The position numbers and the translations under genes were made by a program. Below are positions 31,987 to 41,001 of a stretch of 64,000 nt of DNA, one piece after another; position 1 is the stretch's first letter; the number at the start of each line of letters is the position of its first letter. The notes beneath the pieces are model-generated. The model ran no database searches and was not told the origin of the DNA. It was given only the letters and a program-made list of their open reading frames with translations. The stretch is from CAVSRC01 sp963781775 (GTDB taxonomy: Bacteria; Pseudomonadota; Alphaproteobacteria; Rhizobiales; Kaistiaceae), in the NCBI GenBank assembly GCA_963781775.1, contig CAWAHE010000024.1, positions 186,001 to 250,000 of the forward strand, written 5' to 3'.

Positions 31987-33141
31987 TCATTGCGTCAGCA
32001 CCACGCCGGCGTCGCGCGTCCAGGTCAGCCAGACCTTGTCCTCCCACGAGATCGGGCGCTCGACGAGCCGCGTGCGGTTGGTCACTGTCGCCTTGACCGT
32101 GGCGCCGGTCTCCAGGCGCACGTGATAGATCGACACGTCGCCCAGATAGCCGATGTCCCAGACCTCGCCGGCGACGGCGTTGATGCCGGCCTCGGCCGGC
32201 TGGTCGAGCGAGATCGATACTTTCTCCGGCCGGATGGCGAACCACGCGGCATCGCCTTCGTTTGCCGGCATGTCCTGGTCGACAGACACCATCGCGCCGG
32301 TGCCAACGCAATCCATGTGGACGTGGCCGGGCTGACTGTGGCCGGTGATGCGCCCCTCGAGCAGGTTGATGTCGCCGATGAAGTCGGCGACATACCGCGA
32401 GTTGGGCTGCTCGTAGATCTCCGAGGGCGTCGCCACCTGCACGACCTGGCCGTGGTTCATCACGGCGATGCGATCGGCGACGGTCATCGCCTCCTCCTGA
32501 TCGTGGGTGACGATGATGAAGGTCAGGCCGAGGGTCTGTTGTAGGTCGGTCAACTCGAACTGGGTTTCCTCGCGCAGCTTCTTGTCGAGCGCGCCCAGCG
32601 GTTCGTCGAGGAGCAGCACCTTGGGCTTCTTGGCGAGCGAGCGGGCGAGCGCGACGCGCTGCTTCTGGCCGCCGGAGAGCTGGTGCGGCCGCCTTTTGGC
32701 GAACGGCGTCAGCTTGACCAGCGTCAGCATCTCCTCGACGCGCGCCTTGATCTCGCGCTCCGGCATCTTCCCCTGCCTGAGGCCGAAGGCGATGTTGGCC
32801 TCCACCGACATGTGCGGGAACAGCGCGTAGGACTGGAACATCATGTTGGTCGGCCGCCGGTAGGGCGGTACGCCGGCAAGGTCCTGACCGTCGATCAGCA
32901 CCCTGCCCTCGGTCGGCTCATCGAAGCCGGCCACCATGCGCATCAGCGTCGTCTTGCCGCAGCCGGAAGGTCCGAGCAGCGCGAAGAACTCGCGTTCGTA
33001 GATCGCAAGCGTCAGATCGTCGACGGCGGTGAAGTCGCCGAAGCGTTTGGTGACGCCCTGGAACTCGATGAACGGCTTCGCCGCTGGATCATTCCACGGC
33101 GCGAACTTCCGCCGGATCGGACCGACCGCCGTCGTCACCAT
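31987..33141 (-). CDS. potG: Putrescine ABC transporter ATPase (PotG-like)
   Basis: 384 residues. The ATP-binding cassette carries Walker A GPSGCGKTTLM, the Q-loop FQSYALFPHMSV, signature HQLSGGQKQRVALARSL, Walker B KVLLLDEPLGALD and the switch His in IIVTHDQEEAM. A C-terminal TOBE domain (WFAIRPEKVSISL, then GEVWDIGYLGDVSIYHV) is present, as expected of spermidine/putrescine ATPases. The N-terminal extension (RRKFAPWNDPAAKPFIEF) is also typical of PotG. It powers import through the PotH/PotI-like pair. Confidence 0.93.
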   Translation of the reverse strand: MVTTAVGPIRRKFAPWNDPAAKPFIEFQGVTKRFGDFTAVDDLTLAIYEREFFALLGPSGCGKTTLMRMVAGFDEPTEGRVLIDGQDLAGVPPYRRPTNMMFQSYALFPHMSVEANIAFGLRQGKMPEREIKARVEEMLTLVKLTPFAKRRPHQLSGGQKQRVALARSLAKKPKVLLLDEPLGALDKKLREETQFELTDLQQTLGLTFIIVTHDQEEAMTVADRIAVMNHGQVVQVATPSEIYEQPNSRYVADFIGDINLLEGRITGHSQPGHVHMDCVGTGAMVSVDQDMPANEGDAAWFAIRPEKVSISLDQPAEAGINAVAGEVWDIGYLGDVSIYHVRLETGATVKATVTNRTRLVERPISWEDKVWLTWTRDAGVVLTQ

Positions 33142-33195
33142 TCGCCACCCCCCGGGTGATGCACGGTCCGGCGAATGCCGGGCCGTGCGGAAAGC

Positions 33196-34287
33196 CTAGC
33201 CGCCCGCCTTCAGGCTCGTCCAGAGGCGGGTGACGATGCGCTGGATTTTCGGATCGTAGGTCGTGGAGGTGAACAGGCGATCGAGCGTCTCCTGATCCGG
33301 ATAGATCGCCGGGTCGCCGGCGACGTCCTCGGAAAGCAGATCCTGCGAATCGATATTGCCGTTGGCGTAGAAGACGTAGTTGGAGTTCCGCGCGGCGATT
33401 TCCGGTCGCATCATGAAGTTGATGAACTGGTGGGCGGCATCGGGGTGCGGCGCGTCCTTGGGAATCACCATCGAGTCGAACCACATCAGCGCGCCCTCCT
33501 TGGGGATGATGTAGTCGACGGTGACGCCGTTATCGGCTTCGGCGGCGCGGTCGCTCGCCTGGAAGATGTCGCCGGAATAGCCGAGCGCCAGGCAGATATC
33601 GCCGTTGGCGAGCGCGTTGATGTATTCGGACGAATGGAACTTCTGGATGTAGGGGCGCACCTTCTGGAGGAGCTCGCCGGCCTTTTCGATATCGGCCGGA
33701 TCCTTCGAGTCTGGAGGCAGGCCGAGATAGGCGAGCGCGCTCTGCAGCACGTCTTCCGGCGCGTCGAGGACGTGAATGCCGCAATCGGCCAGCTTGGAGG
33801 CATATTTCGGATCGAAGAGCAGCGCCCATGAATCGGTCGGCGCGTCGGGAATGCGCTCGTTGACCTTCTCCTCGTTGTAGCCGAGGCCGGTCGTGCCCCA
33901 CATATAGTCGACTGCATACTCATTGCCGGGATCGTACGCCTCGAGCCGCTTCATGATCAGCGGCCACATGTGCGAGAGGTTCGGGATCTTCGACTTGTCG
34001 AGCTTCTGGAGCGTGCCCGCCTTGATTTCGCGGGCCATGTTGGAATCAGTCGGCACGACGATGTCGTAGCCGGAATTGCCGGCGAGCAGCTTGGTTTCGA
34101 CGATGTCGTTGTTGTCATAAACGTCGTAGACGACCTTGATGCCGGTCTCCTTGGTGAAATCCTCCAGCACCGTGTCGTCGATGTAGTCCGACCAGTTGTA
34201 AACGTTGACGACCTTGTCCTCGGCGGACGCGGCGGTAGCGAAAACGAGCGTGGCGGCGGCCAGAAAAAGCGCAAAACGAGGTCCCAT
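33196..34287 (-). CDS. potF: Putrescine-binding periplasmic protein (PotF-like)
   Basis: 363 residues with a signal peptide ending ASA near residue 22. The mature protein begins with VNVYNWSDYIDDTVLEDF, which contains the WSDY ligand-box residues of PotF, followed by ETGIKVVYDVYDNNDIVE and YMWGTTGLGYNEEKV. These agree closely with E. coli PotF rather than PotD. It delivers putrescine to the PotGHI-like complex. It is the first gene of the transporter operon and divergent from the gamma-glutamylputrescine-synthetase-like gene, with 264 bases between the two starts. Confidence 0.92.
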   Translation of the reverse strand: MGPRFALFLAAATLVFATAASAEDKVVNVYNWSDYIDDTVLEDFTKETGIKVVYDVYDNNDIVETKLLAGNSGYDIVVPTDSNMAREIKAGTLQKLDKSKIPNLSHMWPLIMKRLEAYDPGNEYAVDYMWGTTGLGYNEEKVNERIPDAPTDSWALLFDPKYASKLADCGIHVLDAPEDVLQSALAYLGLPPDSKDPADIEKAGELLQKVRPYIQKFHSSEYINALANGDICLALGYSGDIFQASDRAAEADNGVTVDYIIPKEGALMWFDSMVIPKDAPHPDAAHQFINFMMRPEIAARNSNYVFYANGNIDSQDLLSEDVAGDPAIYPDQETLDRLFTSTTYDPKIQRIVTRLWTSLKAGG

Positions 34288-34445
34288 GGACTTATCCCCT
34301 GTGCTTTGGGCTACCCCGGAAATGCCTAGGCGAACGCCGGTTTCGGCCCAACCCTGAGGGCCACGTTAAGGTTGATCTCAGGCGGCGACAACCGGGTCCA
34401 ATTGCCGCCGTGCTACTATCCAGCCGGCGACCGGTCGGTTGCCGG

Positions 34446-34462
34446 GCTTGCGAAACGCAAGC
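34446..34462. promoter_or_regulatory. 17-bp palindrome between potF-like and puuA-like genes
   Basis: GCTTGCGAAACGCAAGC has perfect 7-bp arms around AAA. It sits in the 264-base divergent promoter region, about 90 bp upstream of the synthetase start and 160 bp upstream of the transporter start, a natural place for an operator serving both directions. The rest of the intergenic region shows no gene. Confidence 0.4.
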
Positions 34463-34551
34463 ACAATCCGTCGCAGAAGCGATCTTTCCACCGCGACCGA
34501 TGGCCCGAATCCTCGATTCGCGGCCGTTTCCCGCGGCGATACAGGTGAAAC

Positions 34552-35949
34552 GTGGCACGCAAGAAAAAGACTCAACCCGCCCCCGAACGGACGCGCGGCG
34601 TCGCATCGCTTGAGGAGGCGCGGGCGTGGCTCGCCGAGCGCAGCATCGAGGACATCGAATGCGTCGTCCCCGACCAGGCGGGCGTGGCGCGCGGCAAGAT
34701 GATGCCGGTGCAGAAGTTCCTGGCCGGCCCGACCATGGCGATGCCGGGGTCGATCTTCACGCAGACGATCGCCGGCGACTGGCCCGCGAACGACGAGACC
34801 TACGAGAACGACGGCGCCGACCGCGACGTGCTGCTCGAGCCGGACCTCTCGACGCTTGCCGTGGTGCCATGGGAGAGCGACCCGACGGCGCAGCTCATCC
34901 ATGACGCCTATCACGCCGACGGGCGCCCGCTGGAGATCGCACCGCGCCAGGTCCTGCGTCGCGTGGTCGAGCTTTACGGCAACCGGGGCTGGAAGCCCGT
35001 GGTCGCGCCGGAGATCGAGTTCTATCTGGTCAAGCCGAACAAGGATCCGGATTATCCGCTGGAGCCGCCAAGCGGTCGCTCGGGCCGGCCGGAGTCTGCG
35101 CGACAGTCCTATTCGATCGCCGCGGTCAACGAGTTCGACGATCTGTTCGACGACATCTACCACTTCTCCGAATTGCAGGAGCTGGAGATCGACACGCTGA
35201 TCCACGAGGAAGGCGCGGCGCAGATGGAGATCAATCTGCGCCACGGCGACCCGCTGATCCTGGCCGACCAGGTCTTCCAGTTCAAACGCACGATCCGCGA
35301 AGCGGCGCTGCGCCACGAGATGTACGCCACCTTCATGGCCAAGCCGATGACCCGCGAGCCGGGCTCGGCGATGCACATCCATCAGTCGGTGGTCGATGTC
35401 GAGACCGGCGCCAACATCTTTTCCGACAAGGGCGGCGACCCGACGCCGGAATTCTTCGCCTTCATCGGCGGCTCGCAGAAATACCTGCCGGCGGTCACCT
35501 GCATCATGGCGCCCTACGTCAACTCCTATCGGCGGCTGACCAAGTCGGCGTCGGCGCCGGTCAACACCATGTGGGGCTACGACAACCGCACCGTCGGCCT
35601 GCGCGTCCCGAACTCGGGGCCGGAAGCGCGCCGGGTGGAGAACCGCATCCCGTCGTCGGACGCCAATCCGTATCTCGCCATCGCGGCGTCGCTCGCTTGC
35701 GGCTATCTCGGCATGGTCGAGGGGCTGATGGTCACCGATCCGGTCACCGGCGCCGCCAACGAGGAGGAGATCTCGCTGCCACGCGGCCTGCTCGAGGCGG
35801 TCGCCCTGTTCGAGGAGTGCGAGGAGTTGGTCGAGATATTCGGACCGCGCTTCGTCGCCACCTACCGCGCCATCAAGCAGGCGGAGTTCGAGACCTTCAT
35901 GCAGGTGATCAGCCCGTGGGAACGGGAATACCTGCTGCTGAACGTCTAG
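34552..35949 (+). CDS. Gamma-glutamylputrescine synthetase-like glutamine synthetase
   Basis: 465 residues from a GTG preceded by AGGTGAAAC. It is a type I glutamine-synthetase-fold ligase: metal and substrate motifs are visible in PVVAPEIEFYLV, HEEGAAQMEINLRHGDP, GSAMHIHQSV and YDNRTVGLRVPNSGPEARRVENR. The N-terminal EDIECVVPDQAGVARGK segment belongs to the PuuA-like branch rather than GlnA. PuuA joins glutamate to putrescine as the first step of its catabolism. The divergent putrescine importer and the downstream PuuB-like oxidase support this role; the precise amine has not been shown. Confidence 0.85.
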   Translation: MARKKKTQPAPERTRGVASLEEARAWLAERSIEDIECVVPDQAGVARGKMMPVQKFLAGPTMAMPGSIFTQTIAGDWPANDETYENDGADRDVLLEPDLSTLAVVPWESDPTAQLIHDAYHADGRPLEIAPRQVLRRVVELYGNRGWKPVVAPEIEFYLVKPNKDPDYPLEPPSGRSGRPESARQSYSIAAVNEFDDLFDDIYHFSELQELEIDTLIHEEGAAQMEINLRHGDPLILADQVFQFKRTIREAALRHEMYATFMAKPMTREPGSAMHIHQSVVDVETGANIFSDKGGDPTPEFFAFIGGSQKYLPAVTCIMAPYVNSYRRLTKSASAPVNTMWGYDNRTVGLRVPNSGPEARRVENRIPSSDANPYLAIAASLACGYLGMVEGLMVTDPVTGAANEEEISLPRGLLEAVALFEECEELVEIFGPRFVATYRAIKQAEFETFMQVISPWEREYLLLNV

Positions 35950-35957
35950 AGGCAAAC

Positions 35958-36587
35958 ATGACATTGGAAGTCATCGGGACCGGATTCGGCCGCACCGGCA
36001 CGGATTCGATGCGCGAGGCGCTCGACATCCTGGGTTTTGGCCCGTGTCACCACATGCGCGAAGTCATGCAGCGCGAGGACCAGAAGTCCCTCTGGCGCGG
36101 CTTCGTGAAAGGCGCGCCGACCGACTGGGAGGAGCTGTTCGCCGGCTATCGGTCGTGCGTCGACTGGCCGTCGGCGCACTATTGGCCGGAGTTGATCCAG
36201 GCCTATCCCGACGCCAAGGTGCTGCTTACATGGCGGACCGCCGACAGCTGGTGGACCAGCTTCGAGCAGACGATCCTCGCCGCGATCGACGAGGATGGCG
36301 ATCCGGACGCCCTTGGCCGGGCGCTGGTCCGCGACAAGGTCTTCGGCGGCAACATGCGCGACCGGACCCACGCGATCGCCGTCTATGAGGCCAATGTGGC
36401 GCGGGTCAAAGCGACCGTGCCACCGGAACGGCTGCTGATATACGGTCTCGGCGATGGCTGGGCGCCGCTCTGCGCCCATCTCGGCGTCGACGTGCCCGAC
36501 CAGCCCTATCCCAGCAGCAATTCCACCCGCGAATTCCGGGAGCGCTTGCTGGATCAGGCGGGCAATCCAGGGCCAGAACAGTCATGA
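35958..36587 (+). CDS. Sulfotransferase-like P-loop protein
   Basis: 209 residues. The first strand and loop, VIGTGFGRTGTDSMREAL, is the PAPS/phosphate-binding motif of the sulfotransferase superfamily, and CHHMREVM, YPDAKVLLTWRTADSWW (3'-phosphate region) and WAPLCAHLGV follow. It resembles the family often annotated as NAD-dependent-epimerase-like or sulfotransferase in alphaproteobacteria. It begins eight bases after the synthetase stop and overlaps the cupin gene by four bases, so it is part of the putrescine operon, where a sulfotransferase is unexpected. The acceptor is unknown. Confidence 0.75.
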   Translation: MTLEVIGTGFGRTGTDSMREALDILGFGPCHHMREVMQREDQKSLWRGFVKGAPTDWEELFAGYRSCVDWPSAHYWPELIQAYPDAKVLLTWRTADSWWTSFEQTILAAIDEDGDPDALGRALVRDKVFGGNMRDRTHAIAVYEANVARVKATVPPERLLIYGLGDGWAPLCAHLGVDVPDQPYPSSNSTREFRERLLDQAGNPGPEQS

Positions 36588-37060
36588 CGAAGAAAATCGA
36601 CCTCGCCAAAGCGCCGACAATCTCCGGCACGCTCTATCCGCCGCCCTTCGACGAGCCCTGTCGGTTGCGCCATCGCGTGCGCCTCGGCGACGCCGCCGGG
36701 CTGACCCAGTTCGGCGTCAATCTCTGCACCTTGCCGCCCGGCGCATGGTCGAGCCAGCGTCATTGGCACATGAAAGAGGACGAACTCATCTACGTGGTCT
36801 CCGGCGAAGTGACGCTGGTGACCGACGAGGGCGAGGAGATTCTGCGCGCGGGCGACGCCGCCGGCTTCAAGGCCAACGACGCGAACGGGCACACGTTCCA
36901 GAACCGCTCCGGCAAGGACGTGGTGTTGTTGGAGATCGGCACCCGGTTCGAGGACGACGTCGCCTTCTATTCCGATATCGACATGAAGACGTCGCCGGAG
37001 GGCGACTACCTTCATCGCGACGGTACGCCCTACCCCAAGCAGGAACGCAGGAGCGGGTGA
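36584..37060 (+). CDS. Cupin-domain protein
   Basis: 158 residues with a single cupin barrel. Motif 1 appears as GAWSSQRHWHMKEDELIYVVSG, with the usual H-x-H and Glu metal ligands, and motif 2 as AGFKANDANGHTFQNRS. In E. coli the putrescine regulator PuuR is a helix-turn-helix joined to a cupin, but here no DNA-binding domain is present. It could be a ligand sensor or a small enzyme. It is coupled to both neighbours by four-base overlaps (ATGA and GTGA). Confidence 0.8.
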   Translation: MTKKIDLAKAPTISGTLYPPPFDEPCRLRHRVRLGDAAGLTQFGVNLCTLPPGAWSSQRHWHMKEDELIYVVSGEVTLVTDEGEEILRAGDAAGFKANDANGHTFQNRSGKDVVLLEIGTRFEDDVAFYSDIDMKTSPEGDYLHRDGTPYPKQERRSG

Positions 37061-38370
37061 CGAGCCCCCACGCCCTTTCCCTTTACGCGGCGACGGCCGA
37101 CGCGGCGCTCACCTTTCCGCCGCTGACCGAATCCGTGAAGGCGCATGTCGCGGTTGTCGGCGGCGGCTATACCGGCCTGTCGGCGGCGCTGCACCTCGCC
37201 GAAGCCGGCATCGACGTCGTGCTCGTCGAGGCGGAGCGGGTCGGCTGGGGCGCCTCGGGGCGGAACGGCGGCCAGCTTCACTCCGGCCAGCGACGCGACC
37301 AGGAGTGGCTGGAGGAGCATCTCGGCAAGGACGAGGCACGCCGGCTGTGGGTGCTCGCCGAGGAGGCCAAGGCAACGACGCTCGGCCTGATCGACAAGCA
37401 TCAGATCACCTGCGACTGGCGGCCGGGCCTCATCGAAACCGTACACAAGGAGCGTCTCGTTGCCGGCGAGATCGCTTATGTCGACAAACTCCGTCGCGAC
37501 TACGCCTGCGACGCGGTCGCGTGGCTCGACCGCAATGCGCTGGCGGCCGCCATCGGCACCGACGTTTATTTCGGCGGACGCCGCGACACCAGCGCCGGCC
37601 ATCTCGATCCGCTGAAATTCGCGCAAGGGCTCGCGCGCGCCGCGACGAAAGCCGGCGCCCGCATCTTCGAAGGGACGCGGGCAACCTCCCTCGACCGGAA
37701 GGGCGCCAGCATGATCGAAATCGCTTGCACACCCGCGGGCTTTGAGATCGCCTCCAGCGGCGCGCCCTCGGTCAGCGCCGAGATCGTCATCCTTGCCGGC
37801 AACGGCTATCTCGACGGCATCGACGCCGAGGTCGAGGCGCGCGTCATGCCGATCGACAATTACATCGTCGCCACGCAGCCGCTCGGCGCTGGACAGCCGG
37901 GCGGACTCATCCCCGGCGGCGAAGCGGTCTCCGACACGCGCTTCGTCGTCTACTACTTCCGGCCCACCGCCGACGGGCGGATCGTCTTCGGCGGCGGTGA
38001 GACCTACGGCAAGCGTGCGGAAGGCGACATCGCCGCGATGGTCCGCAAACACCTCGCCCGCATCTACCCACAGCTTGCCGATTCGCCGGTCGACTACGCG
38101 TGGGGTGGCACGCTGGCGATCACGCTCAACCGCCTCCCCTATATCCGGCGCGTTCGGCCGGGCGTCTATGCCGCGGCGGGCTATTCGGGCCAAGGCGTCG
38201 CGCTTGCCCCCTTCGCCGGCAAAATGCTGGCCGAGGCGATCGCAGGCAACCCAGCGCGTCTCGACACGTTTGCCGCCCTGCCCGTCCCGACCTTCCCCGG
38301 TGGCAAGCTTCTCCGCTTCCCGGCGCTCGTCGCCGCGATGACCTGGTACCGCCTGCGCGACGCGCTTTAG
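37057..38370 (+). CDS. Gamma-glutamylputrescine oxidase-like FAD enzyme
   Basis: 437 residues from a GTG overlapping the cupin stop. The FAD-binding Rossmann motif is VVGGGYTGLSAALHLAEAG near residue 32, and the DAO-fold landmark VGWGASGRNGGQLHSGQR follows. The C-terminal YAAAGYSGQGVALAPFAG is conserved in PuuB. PuuB oxidises gamma-glutamylputrescine to the aldehyde and hydrogen peroxide. puuC and puuD are not present, so later steps must be encoded elsewhere. A short inverted repeat follows the stop, but no clear terminator. Confidence 0.87.
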   Translation: MTSPHALSLYAATADAALTFPPLTESVKAHVAVVGGGYTGLSAALHLAEAGIDVVLVEAERVGWGASGRNGGQLHSGQRRDQEWLEEHLGKDEARRLWVLAEEAKATTLGLIDKHQITCDWRPGLIETVHKERLVAGEIAYVDKLRRDYACDAVAWLDRNALAAAIGTDVYFGGRRDTSAGHLDPLKFAQGLARAATKAGARIFEGTRATSLDRKGASMIEIACTPAGFEIASSGAPSVSAEIVILAGNGYLDGIDAEVEARVMPIDNYIVATQPLGAGQPGGLIPGGEAVSDTRFVVYYFRPTADGRIVFGGGETYGKRAEGDIAAMVRKHLARIYPQLADSPVDYAWGGTLAITLNRLPYIRRVRPGVYAAAGYSGQGVALAPFAGKMLAEAIAGNPARLDTFAALPVPTFPGGKLLRFPALVAAMTWYRLRDAL

Positions 38371-38418
38371 CAGCGACCAACCGCTGTGGCCCCGCCAAAA
38401 GACGGTCCTGTGTTGCGT

Positions 38419-38440
38419 GTATATTCTGAATCGGATATAC
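38419..38440. promoter_or_regulatory. Dyad upstream of the exporter-PadR operon
   Basis: GTATAT and ATATAC form perfect 6-bp arms around a 10-base spacer, 46 bp before the exporter ATG at 38486. PadR-family repressors bind dyads of this kind (often ATGT-N8-ACAT), and a PadR gene is the second gene of this operon. The region is AT-rich and probably includes the -10 element. Confidence 0.4.
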
Positions 38441-38485
38441 GCTTTCAACTAATCGCGAAAACCAAGCAAAGCCGGGCCAAAGACC

Positions 38486-40210
38486 ATGTCCGAGTCAGCA
38501 TCTCCCCCCGCGCCGCTCATCGACCGGCGCCGCCGGACCATCGTCCTTTGGGTCGTCCTCCTCGCCTTCTTCATGGACCTGCTCGACACGACGATCGTCA
38601 ACGTGGCGATCCCGTCGATCCAGGCAAATCTCGGCGCCAGTTACTCGGCAATCCAGTGGATCATCGCCGGCTACGCGCTGACCTTCGCGCTGTTTCTGAT
38701 CACCGGCGGACGGCTCGGCGACATCTTCGGGTATCGCACGCTGTTCCTGATCGGCATGGCGGGCTTCGTCATCGCTTCGGGCGCCTCGGGTCTGGCGCCG
38801 ACAACCGAGGTCCTGATCGGCGCGCGACTGGTGCAAGGCTTCACCGCAGCGCTGATGGTGCCCCAAATCCTGTCCACGATTCAGGTCGTCTATCCAAGCC
38901 GCGAGGAGCGTCAGGGCGTGTCGGCGTTCTACGGCGCGCTTGCGGGGCTCGCCACCGTTGCCGGTCCGATCATCGCAGCGCTTCTCATCACCGGCAACCT
39001 GTGGGGCTTCGGCTGGCGGGCGATCTTCCTCGTCAATCTGCCGGTGGGCGTCGCTGCCTTCGTGCTCGCCTGGATTTATTTGCCGGTGGCGAAGTCGCCG
39101 CATCCCCTGCATCTCGATTTCCTCGGCGTCGGGCTCATCCTCGTCGCCATGATCCTGCTGATGTTCCCGTTGATCGAGGGGCGTGAACTCGACTGGCCGG
39201 CGTGGGCATTCGTCGCGATCGCGGCCTCAATCCCCGTTTTCCTGCTCTTCGCGTGGAGCCAGGTCGCCAAGGACCGCCGCGACGGCTCGCCGCTGGTCGT
39301 GCCGCATCTCTTCCGCAAGCGCTCCTTCGTCGCCGGCATCGCGATGAGCGGGTCTTTCTTCGCCGTCGTGTCCGGCTTCTTCCTGACGCTGACGCTTTTT
39401 CTCCAGGTCGGCCTCGGCTACAGCGTGCTCGAGGCCGGTCTGACCGGCATCCCCTTCTCGCTCGGCGTCAGCATCGCCGCCGGCCTGTCGGGTCCGGTTC
39501 TGGTTCCCCGCTTCGGGCGCAACATCATCTCGGCGGGCCCGGTGATCATGATCGTCGGTTTCGGCCTGCTGCTGGTGACGGCGAAGACCTTCGGTGGCGA
39601 CCTGACGCCTTGGGAGCTGATCCCGTCGCTGGTCATCGGCGGCATCGGCATGGGCTGCATCGTCGCCTCGGTCTATCCCTTTATCCTCGCCGAGGTGCCG
39701 ATCAAGGACGCTGGCTCCGCTTCCGGCGTCATCAGCGCCGTCGGCCAGATTGGCGGCGCCGTCGGCATCGCGGCGATCGGCGTCATCTTCTTCGGCCTGC
39801 TCGGCAGTCAGGCCGATACGAGCGCGGCGAGCGTGCGTACGGAGCTCACCGCCGATCTGATCGTCGCCGGGCTGCCTCCGGCCGCCGTGCCGCAGGTCAT
39901 TTCGGCGTTCGAGACCTGCTTCCACGATCGCGCCGTCGCCAAGGATTTTTCCGTGCCGCCGGAAAGCTGCCAGCAAGCGGAGGCCGCCCAGTCGGCGTTT
40001 GCGGCGGCGGATCCCGCGTTGGCGGCGAAAGTCGGCGCAACCATCGCGATCCACGCCGACGAAGCCAAGCAGCGCAATTTCTCCGCGGCGATCGAGCGCA
40101 CGCTGATCTGGGAGATCGCGGCGCTGGCATGCATGTTCCTGCTGAGCTTTCTGCTGCCGGCGAAGCCGCGGCGCGAGGACGAGCTCGCTGCGGCGGGTAT
40201 TGCGGCATGA
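38486..40210 (+). CDS. DHA2-family (14-helix) multidrug exporter
   Basis: 574 residues. Major-facilitator features include FFMDLLDTTIVNVAIPSIQ in helix 1, motif A GGRLGDIFGYRTLF and RLVQGFTAALMVPQI. The 14 hydrophobic segments mark the EmrB/QacA drug:proton antiporter group. A long loop after residue 440 contains two cysteines (CFHDRAV, ESCQQ). The stop overlaps the PadR start (ATGA). The neighbouring regulator suggests substrate-induced expression. The substrate is unknown. Confidence 0.88.
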   Translation: MSESASPPAPLIDRRRRTIVLWVVLLAFFMDLLDTTIVNVAIPSIQANLGASYSAIQWIIAGYALTFALFLITGGRLGDIFGYRTLFLIGMAGFVIASGASGLAPTTEVLIGARLVQGFTAALMVPQILSTIQVVYPSREERQGVSAFYGALAGLATVAGPIIAALLITGNLWGFGWRAIFLVNLPVGVAAFVLAWIYLPVAKSPHPLHLDFLGVGLILVAMILLMFPLIEGRELDWPAWAFVAIAASIPVFLLFAWSQVAKDRRDGSPLVVPHLFRKRSFVAGIAMSGSFFAVVSGFFLTLTLFLQVGLGYSVLEAGLTGIPFSLGVSIAAGLSGPVLVPRFGRNIISAGPVIMIVGFGLLLVTAKTFGGDLTPWELIPSLVIGGIGMGCIVASVYPFILAEVPIKDAGSASGVISAVGQIGGAVGIAAIGVIFFGLLGSQADTSAASVRTELTADLIVAGLPPAAVPQVISAFETCFHDRAVAKDFSVPPESCQQAEAAQSAFAAADPALAAKVGATIAIHADEAKQRNFSAAIERTLIWEIAALACMFLLSFLLPAKPRREDELAAAGIAA

Positions 40211-40812
40211 GCCAGCGACGGGTCTCCAATCCGCTGGCGCTGGCAGTGCTCGCCTGCCTCGCCGAGAAGCCGATGCACCCTTATGAAATCGCCAGCACGC
40301 TGCGCGACCGTCACAAGGACGAGAGCATCAAGCTCAACTACGGCTCGCTCTACTCGGTGATCGAGTCGCTCTGCCGCAACCAGTTGATCGCCGCGCAGGA
40401 AACCATCCGCGAAGGCAAGCGGCCGGAGCGGACCGTTTTCAAGCTGACCGAGGCCGGCAGCGTCGAACTGAACGACTGGCTGAGCGAGCTGCTGGCGCGC
40501 CCGGCGAAGGAATACACCCAGTTCGAGGCCGGCCTGTCGCTGATGCCGGTCCTGCCGCCGAAAGTGGCCACGCACCTCCTCAGGCAGCGTTGCGAGCTGC
40601 TCGAGGTGGAAGTCGCCAACGCCCGCGCGGTCGAGGAGCGCGTCCGAAAGCGAAACGTGCCGCGCCTGTTCATGATCGAGCGCGAATATTGGCGAATTCA
40701 ACGCGAGGCGGAACTCGCCTGGGTGCGCCAGATCGCCGAGGAGATCGACGCCGGGAGGCTGGAAGGCGTCGACCAATGGCAGCGCTGGCACCTCACCGAC
40801 GACGGCGACTGA
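40207..40812 (+). CDS. PadR-family transcriptional regulator
   Basis: 201 residues. The winged helix is clear: LALAVLACLAEKPMHPYEIA, then IKLNYGSLYSVIESLCRNQLI and the wing RPERTVFKLTEAG. The C-terminal helical dimerisation domain (LLRQRCELLEVEVANARAVEERV) is of the Vir-type PadR class. It is translationally coupled to the DHA2 exporter and most likely represses it by binding the dyad at 38419-38440. The inducer is unknown. Confidence 0.9.
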   Translation: MSQRRVSNPLALAVLACLAEKPMHPYEIASTLRDRHKDESIKLNYGSLYSVIESLCRNQLIAAQETIREGKRPERTVFKLTEAGSVELNDWLSELLARPAKEYTQFEAGLSLMPVLPPKVATHLLRQRCELLEVEVANARAVEERVRKRNVPRLFMIEREYWRIQREAELAWVRQIAEEIDAGRLEGVDQWQRWHLTDDGD

Positions 40813-40899
40813 GCCGAGCGGACCGCCAGCGCTCTGCCGATCTCCAAATCGACGCTACCGGCCAATCAAGTGACAATCGTACAATTGTAATCAAACGAC

Positions 40900-40926
40900 C
40901 GATTGACAATCTCAATCGTTCGATTG
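40900..40926. promoter_or_regulatory. Overlapping palindromes: probable operator of the CecR-like regulator
   Basis: CGATTGACAATCTCAATCG (40900-40918) and CAATCGTTCGATTG (40913-40926) are two perfect palindromes sharing six bases. A further ACAATTGT lies at 40881. The cluster precedes the TetR-family gene and the efflux operon and is AT-rich, so autoregulation is likely. Confidence 0.55.
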
Positions 40927-41001
40927 TATGAGCTATTCAATCGACTGCAATCACCGGCAAAAAAGCCATGGCCGCGTCACGACGAAAACCCAAAGAAGCG
41001 A

